Shown here: one piece after another, positions 1-8,469 of the stretch
How the letters are laid out: every line of letters begins with the position of its first letter
How positions within the stretch are numbered: the stretch's first letter is position 1
Source of the DNA: Streptomyces litmocidini
GTDB taxonomy: Bacteria; Actinomycetota; Actinomycetes; Streptomycetales; Streptomycetaceae
Assembly: GCF_014649755.1 (NCBI RefSeq)
Contig: NZ_BMTQ01000011.1
Location: 1-64,000, forward strand
Direction of reading: 5' to 3'
Length of the DNA stretch: 64,000 nt
The notes under the pieces: generated by a model
Databases searched by the model: none
Seen by the model: only the letters and a program-made list of their open reading frames with translations
Told to the model about the DNA's origin: nothing
Position numbers and translations under genes: made by a program

Positions 1-83
1 AGGGCACGCACCGACTCCCGGAGCATGTCGTGCTCCTCCGAGGGCCGATAGAGGTCGAAATCAGTCGAACCCGCCACGCTCAT
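1..83 (-). CDS. acyl-CoA dehydrogenase, N-terminal fragment (runs off the window)
   Basis: Only the first ~27 codons are visible, starting at the ATG whose complement is at 81-83. The peptide begins MSVAGSTDFDLYRPSEEHDM and continues into LRESVR. This is typical of Streptomyces acyl-CoA dehydrogenases (FAD-dependent first step of fatty acyl or branched-chain acyl-CoA oxidation). The gene is read away from the neighbouring UDP-glucose dehydrogenase, so the two share the 84-203 intergenic region. The catalytic domain is outside the window, so the family call rests on the N-terminus and on recalled synteny. Confidence 0.6.
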   Translation of the reverse strand, partial: MSVAGSTDFDLYRPSEEHDMLRESVRA

Positions 84-203
84 TCACTCCCACGCTTGCT
101 AACTACCGTTAAGTAACCCAAATGGTAGGGCGTGACCGGGCCCCGTACCAGGGCCCGACTATGCTCGGGCAGGCATTCCGCCCGACGTTCCCTGGAGTCC
201 CGC
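84..203. promoter_or_regulatory. divergent promoter region with small palindrome TAAC-TACC-GTTA
   Basis: This 120-bp region separates the leftward acyl-CoA dehydrogenase from the rightward UDP-glucose dehydrogenase. It is locally AT-richer than its surroundings. It holds the inverted repeat TAACTACCGTTA at 100-111, which lies about 20 bp from the dehydrogenase start and could be an operator of that gene. A GGGCCC pair flanks 140-160. No promoter hexamers are clear enough to assign. Confidence 0.3.
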
Positions 204-1535
204 ATGGCCCTCAAGATCACCGTGATCGGCACCGGCTACCTCGGCGCCACCCACGCCGCGGCCATGGCGGAGCTGGGCTTCGAGGTGCTCGGCCTGGACG
301 TCGTCCCCGAGAAGATCGAGACGCTGTCCGCCGGACGCGTCCCGATGTACGAGCCGGGCCTGGAGGATCTCCTCGCGAAGCACGTGGCCGGCATCGAGGG
401 GTCGAGCGGCCGGCTGCGCTTCACCACCTCCTGGGAGGAGGTCGGCGCCTTCGGCGACGTGCACTTCGTCTGCGTGAACACCCCGCAGAAGCACGGCGAG
501 TACGCCTGCGACATGAGCTACGTGGACGCCGCCTTCGCCTCCCTCGCCGGGGTCGTCCGCGCCGGGGCCCTGGTCGTCGGCAAGTCGACCGTGCCGGTCG
601 GCTCGGCCGAACGCCTCGCCGCCCTGCTGCCCGAAGGCGTCGACCTCGCCTGGAACCCGGAGTTCCTGCGGGAGGGCTTCGCCGTCCAGGACACCCTGCG
701 CCCGGACCGGATCGTGGTCGGCGTGCGCGGCTCCGGCGAGCGGGCCGAGAAGACGCTCCGCGAGGTGTACGCGGGCCCCGTCGGCGAGGGCACGCCGTTC
801 GTGGTGACCGACTTCCCCACGGCCGAACTGGTGAAGACGGCCGCCAACTCCTTCCTCGCCACCAAGATCTCCTTCATCAACGCGATGGCCGAGGTCTGCG
901 AGGCCGCCGGCGGCGACGTCGCCAAGCTCGCGGAGGCCATCGGCCACGACGACCGGATCGGCGCCAAGTTCCTGCGCGCCGGCATCGGCTTCGGCGGCGG
1001 CTGCCTCCCGAAGGACATCCGGGCCTTCATGGCCCGCGCGGGCGAGCTGGGCGCCGACCAGGCCCTGACCTTCCTCCGCGAGATCGACTCGATCAACATG
1101 CGGCGGCGCGGCCAGATGGTCGAGATGGCCCGCGAGGCCCTCGGCGGCACCACCTTCCTGGGCCGCCGGGTCGCCGTGCTCGGCGCCACCTTCAAGCCGG
1201 ACTCGGACGACGTCCGCGACTCCCCCGCCCTGAACGTGGCCGGCCAGATACACCTCCAGGGCGGCCAGGTGACCGTCTACGACCCGAAGGGCATGGAGAA
1301 CGCCCGCCGGGTCTTCCCCACCCTCGGCTACGCCTCCTCCGCCCTGGAGGCGGTGCGCGGGGCGGACGTGGTGCTGCACCTGACCGAGTGGCGCGAGTTC
1401 CGCGAGCTCGACCCGGCGGAGCTGGCCGGGGTCGCCGCGGCGCGGGTGCTCCTCGACGGCCGCAACGCCCTCGACGGCGAGCGGTGGCGGGCGGCCGGCT
1501 GGACGTACCGGGCGATGGGCCGCCCGACCGCCTGA
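204..1535 (+). CDS. UDP-glucose 6-dehydrogenase
   Basis: A 443-residue cytosolic enzyme that oxidises UDP-glucose twice with NAD+ to UDP-glucuronate, a precursor of cell-surface and secondary-metabolite sugars. The N-terminal Rossmann motif is GTGYLGATHAAAM (residues 8-20). The catalytic cysteine lies in GFGGGCLPKDI (Cys about 267), and ATFKPDSDDVRDSP marks the C-terminal UDP-binding domain. The ATG at 204 is chosen because it directly precedes the Rossmann strand; the longer reading frame upstream has no family similarity. The gene is monocistronic, followed at once by a hairpin terminator. Confidence 0.92.
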   Translation: MALKITVIGTGYLGATHAAAMAELGFEVLGLDVVPEKIETLSAGRVPMYEPGLEDLLAKHVAGIEGSSGRLRFTTSWEEVGAFGDVHFVCVNTPQKHGEYACDMSYVDAAFASLAGVVRAGALVVGKSTVPVGSAERLAALLPEGVDLAWNPEFLREGFAVQDTLRPDRIVVGVRGSGERAEKTLREVYAGPVGEGTPFVVTDFPTAELVKTAANSFLATKISFINAMAEVCEAAGGDVAKLAEAIGHDDRIGAKFLRAGIGFGGGCLPKDIRAFMARAGELGADQALTFLREIDSINMRRRGQMVEMAREALGGTTFLGRRVAVLGATFKPDSDDVRDSPALNVAGQIHLQGGQVTVYDPKGMENARRVFPTLGYASSALEAVRGADVVLHLTEWREFRELDPAELAGVAAARVLLDGRNALDGERWRAAGWTYRAMGRPTA

Positions 1536-1550
1536 CGCACGGGAGAACGC

Positions 1551-1585
1551 GAGAGGGGCGCGCCGCCCGGCGGTGCGCCCCTCTC
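1551..1585. terminator. hairpin terminator between convergent genes
   Basis: An 11-bp perfect stem (GAGAGGGGCGC at 1551-1561 with GCGCCCCTCTC at 1575-1585) closes over an inner CCGCC/GGCGG stem. It sits 15 bp past the dehydrogenase stop and 14 bp before the stop of the leftward dipeptidase-like gene, so it can serve both strands. There is no T-tract, as is usual in Streptomyces. Confidence 0.7.
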
Positions 1586-1598
1586 CCGTACGCACGGT

Positions 1599-2594
1599 TC
1601 AGGCCGCGGCCCGCCGGATCCGGTTCGTCCGGGACAGGAACTCCGTCTCCCGCAGCGCCCGGGTGGCGTTGGCGTGGGCGAGGCCGACCAGTTCCTGCGC
1701 GGTCCAGCCCCGGCGGAACAGCTCGGCGAAGAGCGGCACGTAGCCGACGGCCGGGGCGGTGGCGCGGGAGACGCCGACGCACTGCGGGCCCGCCGCCTCC
1801 CGTACCCGGTCGAGGGCGTCGGCGGCGGCCGCCGGGTCCTCGGTGACGGTGACCATGAGGACGGCGCCGTTCCCGCCGAGGAGCCGCAGGACGTCGTCCG
1901 GCAGGGCCTCCGGGGCCGCCCTGGTCAGCAGGGCGGGGGCGCGGGTGACCGCGAGGGCGCTGCGGACCGTGTCCGGGTCGGCGCCGGAGAGGTCCACGGC
2001 CAGTCCGATGCGGTTCATCTCCCGTACGGCGCCGCGGGCGAAGCGGTCGAAGCGGGTGAGGTTCACGGCCCGTACGCCCAGGGCGTGGTAGGCCCGCAGC
2101 GTGGCGGCCGAGCCGCCGAGGGCCGACCAGCCGACCGGACCGAGCAGGGCGGCGACGCGGCCGCAGTTGCGGGCGTCGGCCAGCTCGGAGGAGGTGTGCG
2201 CGAGGCGCAGGTCCTCGGGGCAGGTGGCGACGAGGGTGCGGACCGAGTCGATCCGCCGCAGGGTCCCGACGACGCCCTCGTCCTCCTCGACGTGCAGGGA
2301 CCAGAGCTGGGCCCCGGCCTCCGGGGCGCGGACGGGCGGCAGGTCCTCGGGGTCGAGGGACTCGGGAAGCTCGGTGTGCCCCTCGGTGACGGGCTGGGCG
2401 GCCAGCAGGGCGCGGGCCCGGGCCGTCTCGTCGAGCGGCGGGGAAGCCGTCCCGTCGAGCGATGGGGAAGCCGTCCCGTCGAGCGGCGGGGAAGCCGTCC
2501 CGTCGAGCGGCGGGGACGGGTCCCGGGGCGTGGTCACGCCTGCGGCGGGAGGGACGGTGGAGAGGGTGGGATGGTCGTCTAGCAGTTCCGCCAT
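1599..2594 (-). CDS. degenerate membrane-dipeptidase (M19) paralogue, probably catalytically dead
   Basis: 331 residues aligning along their length with the intact renal-dipeptidase-like enzyme encoded just upstream (2752-3948). The metal-site motifs have decayed. The HxD motif of VDGHNDLPW is here VTEGHTELP, so Asp is replaced by Glu. The Glu of LKGAEGGHS is lost (LLGPVGWS), and the His of IFSHSSS is lost (ALLTRAA). The N-terminus carries an extra ~35 residues built from eight-residue repeats (PPLDGTAS). A GGAG ribosome site precedes the ATG. A structural or regulatory role is possible; I cannot assign one. Lack of hydrolase activity is inferred from the missing ligands. Confidence 0.75.
   Translation of the reverse strand: MAELLDDHPTLSTVPPAAGVTTPRDPSPPLDGTASPPLDGTASPSLDGTASPPLDETARARALLAAQPVTEGHTELPESLDPEDLPPVRAPEAGAQLWSLHVEEDEGVVGTLRRIDSVRTLVATCPEDLRLAHTSSELADARNCGRVAALLGPVGWSALGGSAATLRAYHALGVRAVNLTRFDRFARGAVREMNRIGLAVDLSGADPDTVRSALAVTRAPALLTRAAPEALPDDVLRLLGGNGAVLMVTVTEDPAAAADALDRVREAAGPQCVGVSRATAPAVGYVPLFAELFRRGWTAQELVGLAHANATRALRETEFLSRTNRIRRAAA
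2431..2526. repeat. 24-bp tandem repeat (4 units) inside the dipeptidase-like gene
   Basis: Four head-to-tail 24-bp units begin at 2431, 2455, 2479 and 2503. The first three differ by two bases; the last diverges at its end. They stay in frame and encode repeats of PPLDGTAS/PSLDGTAS near the N-terminus. The length should be prone to slippage between strains. Confidence 0.9.
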
Positions 2595-2751
2595 GGTGCG
2601 ACTCCGGACTCGGCGATGCGCTACCGCCCCGCCGAGCGCGGCGGGGCGGCACCGTCCACCGTGCCACCGGCCCCCTCGGGGGGCTCGGCGGGCTGGACCG
2701 TCCGGGTGAGGACCGCCGGGGCCCGCCGGGCCCCGGTCCGCCGGACGGGCC

Positions 2752-3948
2752 CTACGGAGCGTCGAGCGCGTCGATCGTCGCGTTCGACGGGGCCGTGCGG
2801 GCCTTCAGGTCGCGGGAGACCGCTTCCGCGTCCCTCAGGACGCGGACCGCGTTGGACCAGGTCAGCTTGGTCAGGTCCGGGCGGGACCAGCCGCGGTGCA
2901 GGAGCTCCGCGATCAGGTTCGGGTAGCCGGCGACGTCGTCGAGACCGGCCGGCGTGAAGGCCGTGCCGTCGTAGTCGCCGCCGATGCCGATGTGGTCGAC
3001 GCCGGCGACCTCGCGCATGTGGTCGAGGTGGTCGGCGACCGTCGCGGCGGTGGCGATCGGGCGGGGGTTCGCCTCCTCGAAGGCGCGGTGCAGCCGCATC
3101 GCCTCGGGGGTGGTGTCGAGGTGGTCGAAGCCGTGCGCCCGGAGGTTGTCGTCGGCCCGGGCCGTCCACTCGACCGCCGCGGGGAGGATGAACTTGGGCA
3201 CGAAGGTGGCCATCGCGACGCCGCCGTTCCCGGGCAGCCGCTCCAGGACGTCGTCCGGGACGTTCCGCGGGTGGTCGCAGACCGCGCGGGACGAGGAGTG
3301 CGAGAAGATCACCGGCGCCGCCGTGGCGTCGAGCGCGTCCCGCATCGTCGTCGCGGCGACGTGCGAGAGGTCGACCAGCATGCCGGAGCGGTTCATCTCG
3401 CGGACGACCTGCCGGCCGAAGGCGGAGAGTCCGCCGACGCCGGGCTCGTCGGTCGCCGAGTCCGCCCAGTCGGTGTTGTCGTTGTGCGTGAGCGTCATGT
3501 AGCGCACGCCGAGGGCGTGCAGCGCGCGCAGGGTGGCGAGGGAGTTGTTGATCGAGTGGCCGCCCTCGGCGCCCTTGAGGGAGGCGATGCGGCCCTGCTT
3601 CCGGGCCGCCTCCATGTCGTCCGCCGTGAGGGCGGGGGCGAGGTCGGCGGCGTACCGGTCGAGGAGCTGGTCGACGACGTCGATCTGCTCCAGGGTCGCG
3701 CTGACCGCGTCGTCCCCGGCCAGCCGGCAGGACACGTACACCGACCAGAACTGGGCGCCGACGCCGCCGGCCCGGAGCCGGGCGAGGTCGGTGTGGAGCG
3801 CGCCGGTCTGGTCCGCGCCGATGTCCATCCGGTCCAGGTCGTAGCGCACGTGCTCGCGCAGCGCCCACGGGAGGTCGTTGTGGCCGTCGACGACGGGGTG
3901 GCCCGCGAGCAGCTCGCGGGCCTCCTCCAGACGGTCGGCCGCGCTCAC
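2752..3948 (-). CDS. membrane dipeptidase (peptidase M19 family)
   Basis: 398-residue zinc dipeptidase of the renal dipeptidase family, cleaving L-Xaa-L/D-Xaa dipeptides. The binuclear metal site is intact: HxD in VDGHNDLPW (about residues 19-27), Glu in LKGAEGGHS, His in FSHSSSRAVCDHPRN, and DHIGIGGDYDG towards the C-terminus. There is no signal peptide, so it acts in the cytoplasm. The GTG start overlaps the purE stop (GTGA), so it is the last gene of a purK-purE-dipeptidase unit. A crystal structure of an orthologous S. coelicolor dipeptidase is known to me from the literature. Confidence 0.92.
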   Translation of the reverse strand: MSAADRLEEARELLAGHPVVDGHNDLPWALREHVRYDLDRMDIGADQTGALHTDLARLRAGGVGAQFWSVYVSCRLAGDDAVSATLEQIDVVDQLLDRYAADLAPALTADDMEAARKQGRIASLKGAEGGHSINNSLATLRALHALGVRYMTLTHNDNTDWADSATDEPGVGGLSAFGRQVVREMNRSGMLVDLSHVAATTMRDALDATAAPVIFSHSSSRAVCDHPRNVPDDVLERLPGNGGVAMATFVPKFILPAAVEWTARADDNLRAHGFDHLDTTPEAMRLHRAFEEANPRPIATAATVADHLDHMREVAGVDHIGIGGDYDGTAFTPAGLDDVAGYPNLIAELLHRGWSRPDLTKLTWSNAVRVLRDAEAVSRDLKARTAPSNATIDALDAP

Positions 3949-4469
3949 CTGGCGAAGCCGAAGGACTCCGCGCCCTCGACCTTGGCCCGCAGGCGCTTGC
4001 CCTTCTCGGTGGCCTGGTCGTTGAGCTCCCGCTGGAACTCGGTCATCCGGGCGAGCAGCCCGGGGTCGTGGGCGGCGAGCATCCGGGCCGCGAGCAGGCC
4101 CGCGTTGCGCGCGCCGGCGACGGAGACCGTGGCGACGGGGACGCCGGCCGGCATCTGCACGATGGAGAGCAGCGAGTCCATGCCGTCGAGGTACTTCAGC
4201 GGCACCGGCACGCCGATGACGGGCAGCGGGGTGACGGAGGCGAGCATGCCCGGGAGGTGGGCGGCGCCGCCGGCGCCCGCGATGATCGCCTTGAGGCCGC
4301 GGCCCGCGGCCTCCTCGCCGTACGCGATCATCTCGCGCGGCATCCGGTGCGCGGAGACGACGTCGACCTCGTACGGGATCTCGAACTCGTCCAGGGCCTG
4401 CGCCGCGGCCTCCATCACGGGCCAGTCGGAGTCGGATCCCATGACGATGCCAATGAGCGGATTACTCAA
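3945..4469 (-). CDS. purE: N5-carboxyaminoimidazole ribonucleotide mutase
   Basis: 174 residues. It converts N5-CAIR to CAIR in de novo purine synthesis, acting with PurK. Class I PurE signatures are GIVMGSDSDWPVM, SAHRMP and AGGAAHLPGM. The start is a TTG at 4469: no ATG or GTG lies in frame upstream before purK coding, and AGGAA sits six bases away. It overlaps the end of purK by 8 bp and the next gene by 4 bp, which suggests translational coupling. Confidence 0.93.
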   Translation of the reverse strand: MSNPLIGIVMGSDSDWPVMEAAAQALDEFEIPYEVDVVSAHRMPREMIAYGEEAAGRGLKAIIAGAGGAAHLPGMLASVTPLPVIGVPVPLKYLDGMDSLLSIVQMPAGVPVATVSVAGARNAGLLAARMLAAHDPGLLARMTEFQRELNDQATEKGKRLRAKVEGAESFGFAR

Positions 4470-5601
4470 CGATCGTTCCTCGCAGATAGCCGGCGGCGTG
4501 ACGGGCGCGCTCCAGCACGTCGTCGAGGTCGTCGCCGTAGGTGTTGACGTGGCCCACCTTGCGACCGGGCTTCACGTCCTTGCCGTACATGTGGATCTTG
4601 AGCTGCGGGTCCCTGGCCATGCAGTGCAGGTACGCGGAGTACATGTCCGGGTAGTCGCCGCCCAGGACATTGCACATCACGGTCCACGGCGCGCGCGGAC
4701 GCGGATCGCCGAGGGGCAGGTCGAGAACCGCCCGGACGTGGTTGGCGAACTGCGAGGTGACCGCCCCGTCCTGGGTCCAGTGGCCGGAGTTGTGCGGGCG
4801 CATCGCCAGTTCGTTGACGAGGATGCGGCCGTCCTTCGTCTGGAACAGCTCGACGGCGAGGTGGCCGACGACGCCCAGCTCCTTGGCGATCCGCAGGGCC
4901 AGCTCCTGCGCCTGCCCCGCGAGCTCCTCGTCGAGGCCGGGCGCGGGCGCGATGACCGTGTCGCAGACGCCGTCGACCTGGCGGGACTCGACGACGGGGT
5001 AGGCGACGGCCTGGCCGTGCGGGGAGCGGACGATGTTCGCCGCGAGCTCGCGGACGAAGTCGACCTTCTCCTCGGCGAGGACCGGGACCCCGGCGCGGAA
5101 GGGGTCGTGGGCGTCCTCGGGCGTGCGGACGAACCAGACGCCCTTGCCGTCGTAGCCGCCGCGCACGGTCTTCAGGATGATCGGGAAACCGCCGACCTCG
5201 GCCGCGAAGGCCGCGGCGTCGGCCGGGTCGGCCACGATGCGGTGCCGGGGGCTGGGCGCGCCGATCTCGTCGAGCCGCGCGCGCATCACCCCCTTGTCCT
5301 GCGCGTGCACGAGGGCCTCGCGGCCGGGGCGGATGACGACGCCGTCCGCCTCCAGGGCCGCCAGGTGCTCCGCGGGCACGTGCTCGTGATCGAAGGTGAT
5401 CACGTCGCAGCCGCGCGCGAAGTCACGCAGCGTGTCCAGGTCGCGGTAGTCGCCCAGGACGACCTCGCTCACCACCTGGGCCGCGGAGTCCTGCGGGGTG
5501 TCGCTGAGGAGCTTGAACTTGATGCCGAGGGGGATACCCGCCTCGTGGGTCATACGGGCGAGCTGCCCGCCTCCGACCATGCCTACTACGGGGAACGTCA
5601 C
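4462..5601 (-). CDS. purK: 5-(carboxyamino)imidazole ribonucleotide synthase
   Basis: 379-residue ATP-grasp enzyme making N5-CAIR from AIR, ATP and bicarbonate. It starts with TFPVVGMVGGGQLARM, and ILKTVRGGYDGKG and EEKVDFVRE are the ATP-grasp segments. The open frame extends about 48 codons further upstream, but that part is unlike PurK. The GTG at 5601 gives the family N-terminus, and an AAGAGGG run directly abuts it, an unusually tight ribosome-site spacing. First gene of the purK-purE-dipeptidase unit, divergent from the GtrA gene. Confidence 0.92.
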   Translation of the reverse strand: MTFPVVGMVGGGQLARMTHEAGIPLGIKFKLLSDTPQDSAAQVVSEVVLGDYRDLDTLRDFARGCDVITFDHEHVPAEHLAALEADGVVIRPGREALVHAQDKGVMRARLDEIGAPSPRHRIVADPADAAAFAAEVGGFPIILKTVRGGYDGKGVWFVRTPEDAHDPFRAGVPVLAEEKVDFVRELAANIVRSPHGQAVAYPVVESRQVDGVCDTVIAPAPGLDEELAGQAQELALRIAKELGVVGHLAVELFQTKDGRILVNELAMRPHNSGHWTQDGAVTSQFANHVRAVLDLPLGDPRPRAPWTVMCNVLGGDYPDMYSAYLHCMARDPQLKIHMYGKDVKPGRKVGHVNTYGDDLDDVLERARHAAGYLRGTIVE

Positions 5602-5799
5602 CCTCTTAGGGTATCCGCACCATCGGGGAACACTCGTCCGGCTGTGCTTTGGCACAAGCTCCGAGTGGGTAGGACATGCCCGGGAAACGGGTTGTCCACA
5701 GGTTTTCGAGCTACACGGGCGGGTGACAGGGGCCCTGGTTAGCATGGATGGGTTGACGTCGCCCGGACGTCATCCGGACGGACGGACACAGCGATCACC

Positions 5800-6315
5800 A
5801 TGAGCGAACCCGGCGCACTGCGTACGCGACTCGAGGGGCTCGTCCGCGAGGTCGCCAAGTTCGGTGCCGTGGGGGCCGTCGGCGTCCTGGTCGACCTCGG
5901 CGTGTTCAACCTCGTCCGTCACTTCACGGAGCTGCCGGTCGTGCGGGCGAGCATCGTCGCCACCGTGGTGGCGATCGTGTTCAACTACCTCGGCTTCCGG
6001 TACTTCACCTACCGGGACCGGGACAAGAGCAGCCGCACCAAGGAACTGGTGCTCTTCCTCCTCTTCAGCCTGGTCGGCCTGGTGATCCAGAACGGCCTGC
6101 TGTACGCGGCGACGTACGGCTTCGGCTGGGACACCCCGCTGCAGAGCAACTTCTTCAAGTTCTTCGGCATCGGCGTCGCGACCCTGTTCCGCTTCTGGTC
6201 GTACCGCACGTGGGTGTTCCGCGCACTGCCGGCGAAGGAGGCCGTGCAGACCGCCGAATCGTTCCTGGAGAAGACCCCCCGGCAGGCGGTCCGCCGCCAG
6301 CCGGACCACGTCTGA
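5800..6315 (+). CDS. GtrA-family membrane protein
   Basis: 171 residues with four predicted membrane helices (about 18-36, 47-65, 82-104, 118-138), the GtrA/DPMS layout. Members are thought to help flip or transfer polyprenyl-linked sugars. KFGAVGAVGVLVDLGVFN and FNYLGFRYFTYR are typical; FRFWSYRTWVFR closes the domain. The substrate is unknown. The gene is convergent with the sensor kinase; only 20 bp separate the stops. Confidence 0.85.
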   Translation: MSEPGALRTRLEGLVREVAKFGAVGAVGVLVDLGVFNLVRHFTELPVVRASIVATVVAIVFNYLGFRYFTYRDRDKSSRTKELVLFLLFSLVGLVIQNGLLYAATYGFGWDTPLQSNFFKFFGIGVATLFRFWSYRTWVFRALPAKEAVQTAESFLEKTPRQAVRRQPDHV

Positions 6316-6335
6316 CCCGCCCTTCCGGCGAGGTC

Positions 6336-7607
6336 CTACCGCACGGGGCGCTCCTGCGGCTCCGTCGTGACGCTCCTGACCTCGCGGCTCAGGAAGAGAG
6401 CGAAGACCGGCGGCTGCTGCTGGAGCAGTTCGAGACGGCCGCCGTCCGCCTCCGCCAGGTCCCGGGCCACCGCGAGGCCGATCCCCGTCGAGCTGCGCCC
6501 GCTCACCGCCCGCTCGAAGATCCTCGCGCCGAGGTCGGCGGGGACGCCCGGGCCCTCGTCGGTGACCTCGATCACCGACTGGTTGCCGGTGACGCGGGTG
6601 CGCAGGGCGACCGTGCCGCCGCCGTGCATGAGCGAGTTCTCGATCAGGGCGGCGAGGACCTGGGCGACCGCGCCCGGGGTGCCGACCGCCCGCATGCCCT
6701 GCTTGCCGGAGTGCACGATGGCCCGCCCCGCGCTGCGGTAGGCCGGGCGCCACTCCTCGATCTGCTGCTTGATGACCTCGTCGAGGTCGAAGGCGACGGC
6801 GGAGCCGGTGCGGGGGTCCCGGGCGTTGGTGAGGAGCCGCTCGACGACGTCCGTGAGCCGCTCGACCTGGGTGAGCGCGATCGTCGCCTCCTCCCTGACC
6901 GTGCCGAGGTCGTCGGCCATGGAGACCTCCTCCAGGCGCATGGAGAGCGCGGTGAGGGGCGTACGGAGCTGGTGGGAGGCGTCGGCGGCGAGCCGGCGCT
7001 CGGCGGTGAGCATCCGGGCGATGCGCTCGGCGGAGGCGTCGAGGACGTCCGCGACCCGGTCCAGCTCGGGCACCCCGTACCGCTTGTGCCGGGGCCGCGG
7101 GTCGCCGGAGCCGAGCCGCTCGGCGGTCTCGGCGAGGTCCGTGAGCGGGGACGCCAGCTTGTCGGCCTGCCGTACGGCGAGGAGGACGGCGGCGACGACC
7201 GCGAGCAGGGCCACCGCGCCGATGATCAGCAGGGTGCGGCCGACCTCGGCGGTCACCGCGGAGCGGGACTCCTCGACGACCACGGTCTCGCCGCGCTCGC
7301 CGTGGGCGGTGCCCCGGATGACCTCGCCGTCGGGGCGGACGCCGATCTCGATGGTGTCGCGGCCGGGGATGCCGATCCGGGCGTACCGCTTGGCGCCGCC
7401 CTGCTCGGCGAGGATGTCCGGATTGACCGGCTCGCCGCCGATGAGCCGGCTGTCGACGATGGAGACGAGCCTCAGCGCCTCCGAGTCCACGCTCTCCTGG
7501 GCGCTGCTGGAGATCGTGCGGGTCTCGACGGCGACCAGGGAGACGCCGAAGACCGCGATGACGACGAGGACGACGGCGAGCGTGGAGTTGATCAGGCGGC
7601 GGCGCAC
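6336..7607 (-). CDS. sensor histidine kinase
   Basis: 423 residues. A membrane helix lies at residues ~5-25, then an extracytoplasmic sensor segment of about 110 residues, a second helix (TLLIIGAVALLAVVAAVLL), a HAMP linker, the H-box ADASHQLRTPLTALS, N-box ENSLMHGGG and G-box TDEGPGVP. The GTG at 7607 is preceded by GGAGGG; a longer in-frame extension starting inside a hairpin element is rejected. It pairs with the response regulator transcribed just upstream. The signal is unknown. Confidence 0.88.
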   Translation of the reverse strand: MRRRLINSTLAVVLVVIAVFGVSLVAVETRTISSSAQESVDSEALRLVSIVDSRLIGGEPVNPDILAEQGGAKRYARIGIPGRDTIEIGVRPDGEVIRGTAHGERGETVVVEESRSAVTAEVGRTLLIIGAVALLAVVAAVLLAVRQADKLASPLTDLAETAERLGSGDPRPRHKRYGVPELDRVADVLDASAERIARMLTAERRLAADASHQLRTPLTALSMRLEEVSMADDLGTVREEATIALTQVERLTDVVERLLTNARDPRTGSAVAFDLDEVIKQQIEEWRPAYRSAGRAIVHSGKQGMRAVGTPGAVAQVLAALIENSLMHGGGTVALRTRVTGNQSVIEVTDEGPGVPADLGARIFERAVSGRSSTGIGLAVARDLAEADGGRLELLQQQPPVFALFLSREVRSVTTEPQERPVR

Positions 7608-7645
7608 GGGCCCTCCGGGGGGTGCTGGGGGAATGCGGCGCCCCT

Positions 7646-7698
7646 GCGGTGCGGGTCCGGGCGCGGGAGGCGTCCCCGCGGTGCGGGTCCGGGCGCGG
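7646..7698. repeat. 21-bp direct repeat between regulator and kinase
   Basis: Two identical 21-bp copies occur at 7646-7666 and 7678-7698, each beginning GCGGTGCGGGTCC. They lie in the 184-bp gap between response regulator and sensor kinase, which in such pairs is usually only a few bases long. No function is apparent. Confidence 0.8.
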
Positions 7699-7733
7699 AG
7701 GCGCAGGCCCGGCAGGGGGCGCCGTCCCGTGCG

Positions 7734-7776
7734 CCCGCCCGTTCCGCCCTGCGGAACGATGGCCCACACGGGCGGG
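7734..7776. repeat. recurring intergenic hairpin (GTTCCGC-CCT-GCGGAAC core)
   Basis: The core 7-bp perfect stem at 7741-7757 is enclosed by CCCGCCC at 7734-7740 and GGGCGGG at the other end. A GCCCACA segment follows the core. The same arrangement recurs at 18845-18893 and, degraded, at 56961-57000. It lies 15 bp downstream of the response regulator stop, so it may attenuate read-through into the kinase gene. Confidence 0.75.
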
Positions 7777-7791
7777 GGCGGGGGCGGCGGG

Positions 7792-8469
7792 CTAGCTCTT
7801 CTCGAAGCGGAAGCCGACTCCTCGGACCGTGGCGATGTAGCGGGGGTTCGCCGCGTCGTCGCCGAGCTTCTTGCGCAGCCAGGAGATGTGCATGTCGAGG
7901 GTCTTGGTGGAGGACCACCAGGTGGTGTCCCAGACCTCGCGCATCAGCTGGTCGCGGGTGACGACCCGGCCGGCGTCCCGGACCAGGACGCGGAGGAGGT
8001 CGAACTCCTTCGCGGTGAGCTGGAGCTCCTCGTCGCCCATCCAGGCGCGGTGCGACTCGACGTCGATCCGGACGCCGTGGGTCGCGGGGGCGGCGGCGGG
8101 CTCGGTGGAGCCGCGCCGGAGCAGGGCCCGGACGCGGGCGAGGAGCTCGGCGAGCCGGAAGGGCTTGGTGACGTAGTCGTCGGCGCCCGCGTCGAGCCCG
8201 ACGACGGTGTCGACCTCGTCCGCGCGGGCGGTGAGGACCAGGATCGGGACCGTGTGGCCCTCGGCGCGCAGCCGGCGGGCGACCTCCAGGCCGTCCATGC
8301 CGGGCAGGCCCAGGTCGAGCACGACCAGGTCGACCCCGCCCTGGAGGCCGGCGTCGAGGGCGGTGGGGCCGTCCTCGCGGACCTCGACCTCGTACCCCTC
8401 TCTCCGCAGGGCGCGGGCCAGCGGTTCCGAGATGGATGCGTCGTCCTCGGCGAGCAGTACACGGGTCAT
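7792..8469 (-). CDS. OmpR-family response regulator
   Basis: 225 residues. The receiver domain has the acidic pair E8-D9-D10, phospho-acceptor Asp52 in VLDLGLPGMDG, and Lys in DDYVTKPF. The C-terminal winged helix contains LQLTAKEFDLLRVL and ends RYIATVRGVGFRFEKS. The ATG at 8469 starts the receiver domain. It is transcribed before its kinase partner. The target promoters are unknown; the divergent peptide transporter is one obvious candidate. Confidence 0.92.
   Translation of the reverse strand: MTRVLLAEDDASISEPLARALRREGYEVEVREDGPTALDAGLQGGVDLVVLDLGLPGMDGLEVARRLRAEGHTVPILVLTARADEVDTVVGLDAGADDYVTKPFRLAELLARVRALLRRGSTEPAAAPATHGVRIDVESHRAWMGDEELQLTAKEFDLLRVLVRDAGRVVTRDQLMREVWDTTWWSSTKTLDMHISWLRKKLGDDAANPRYIATVRGVGFRFEKS

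Noticed and set aside
2896..5742. Very long open frames opposite known genes (here opposite the dipeptidase and purE/purK)
   Set aside because: High-GC antisense shadow; the minus-strand genes have clear family motifs while the plus frame does not. The same reasoning removes long frames opposite hutU, the NRPS genes and others.
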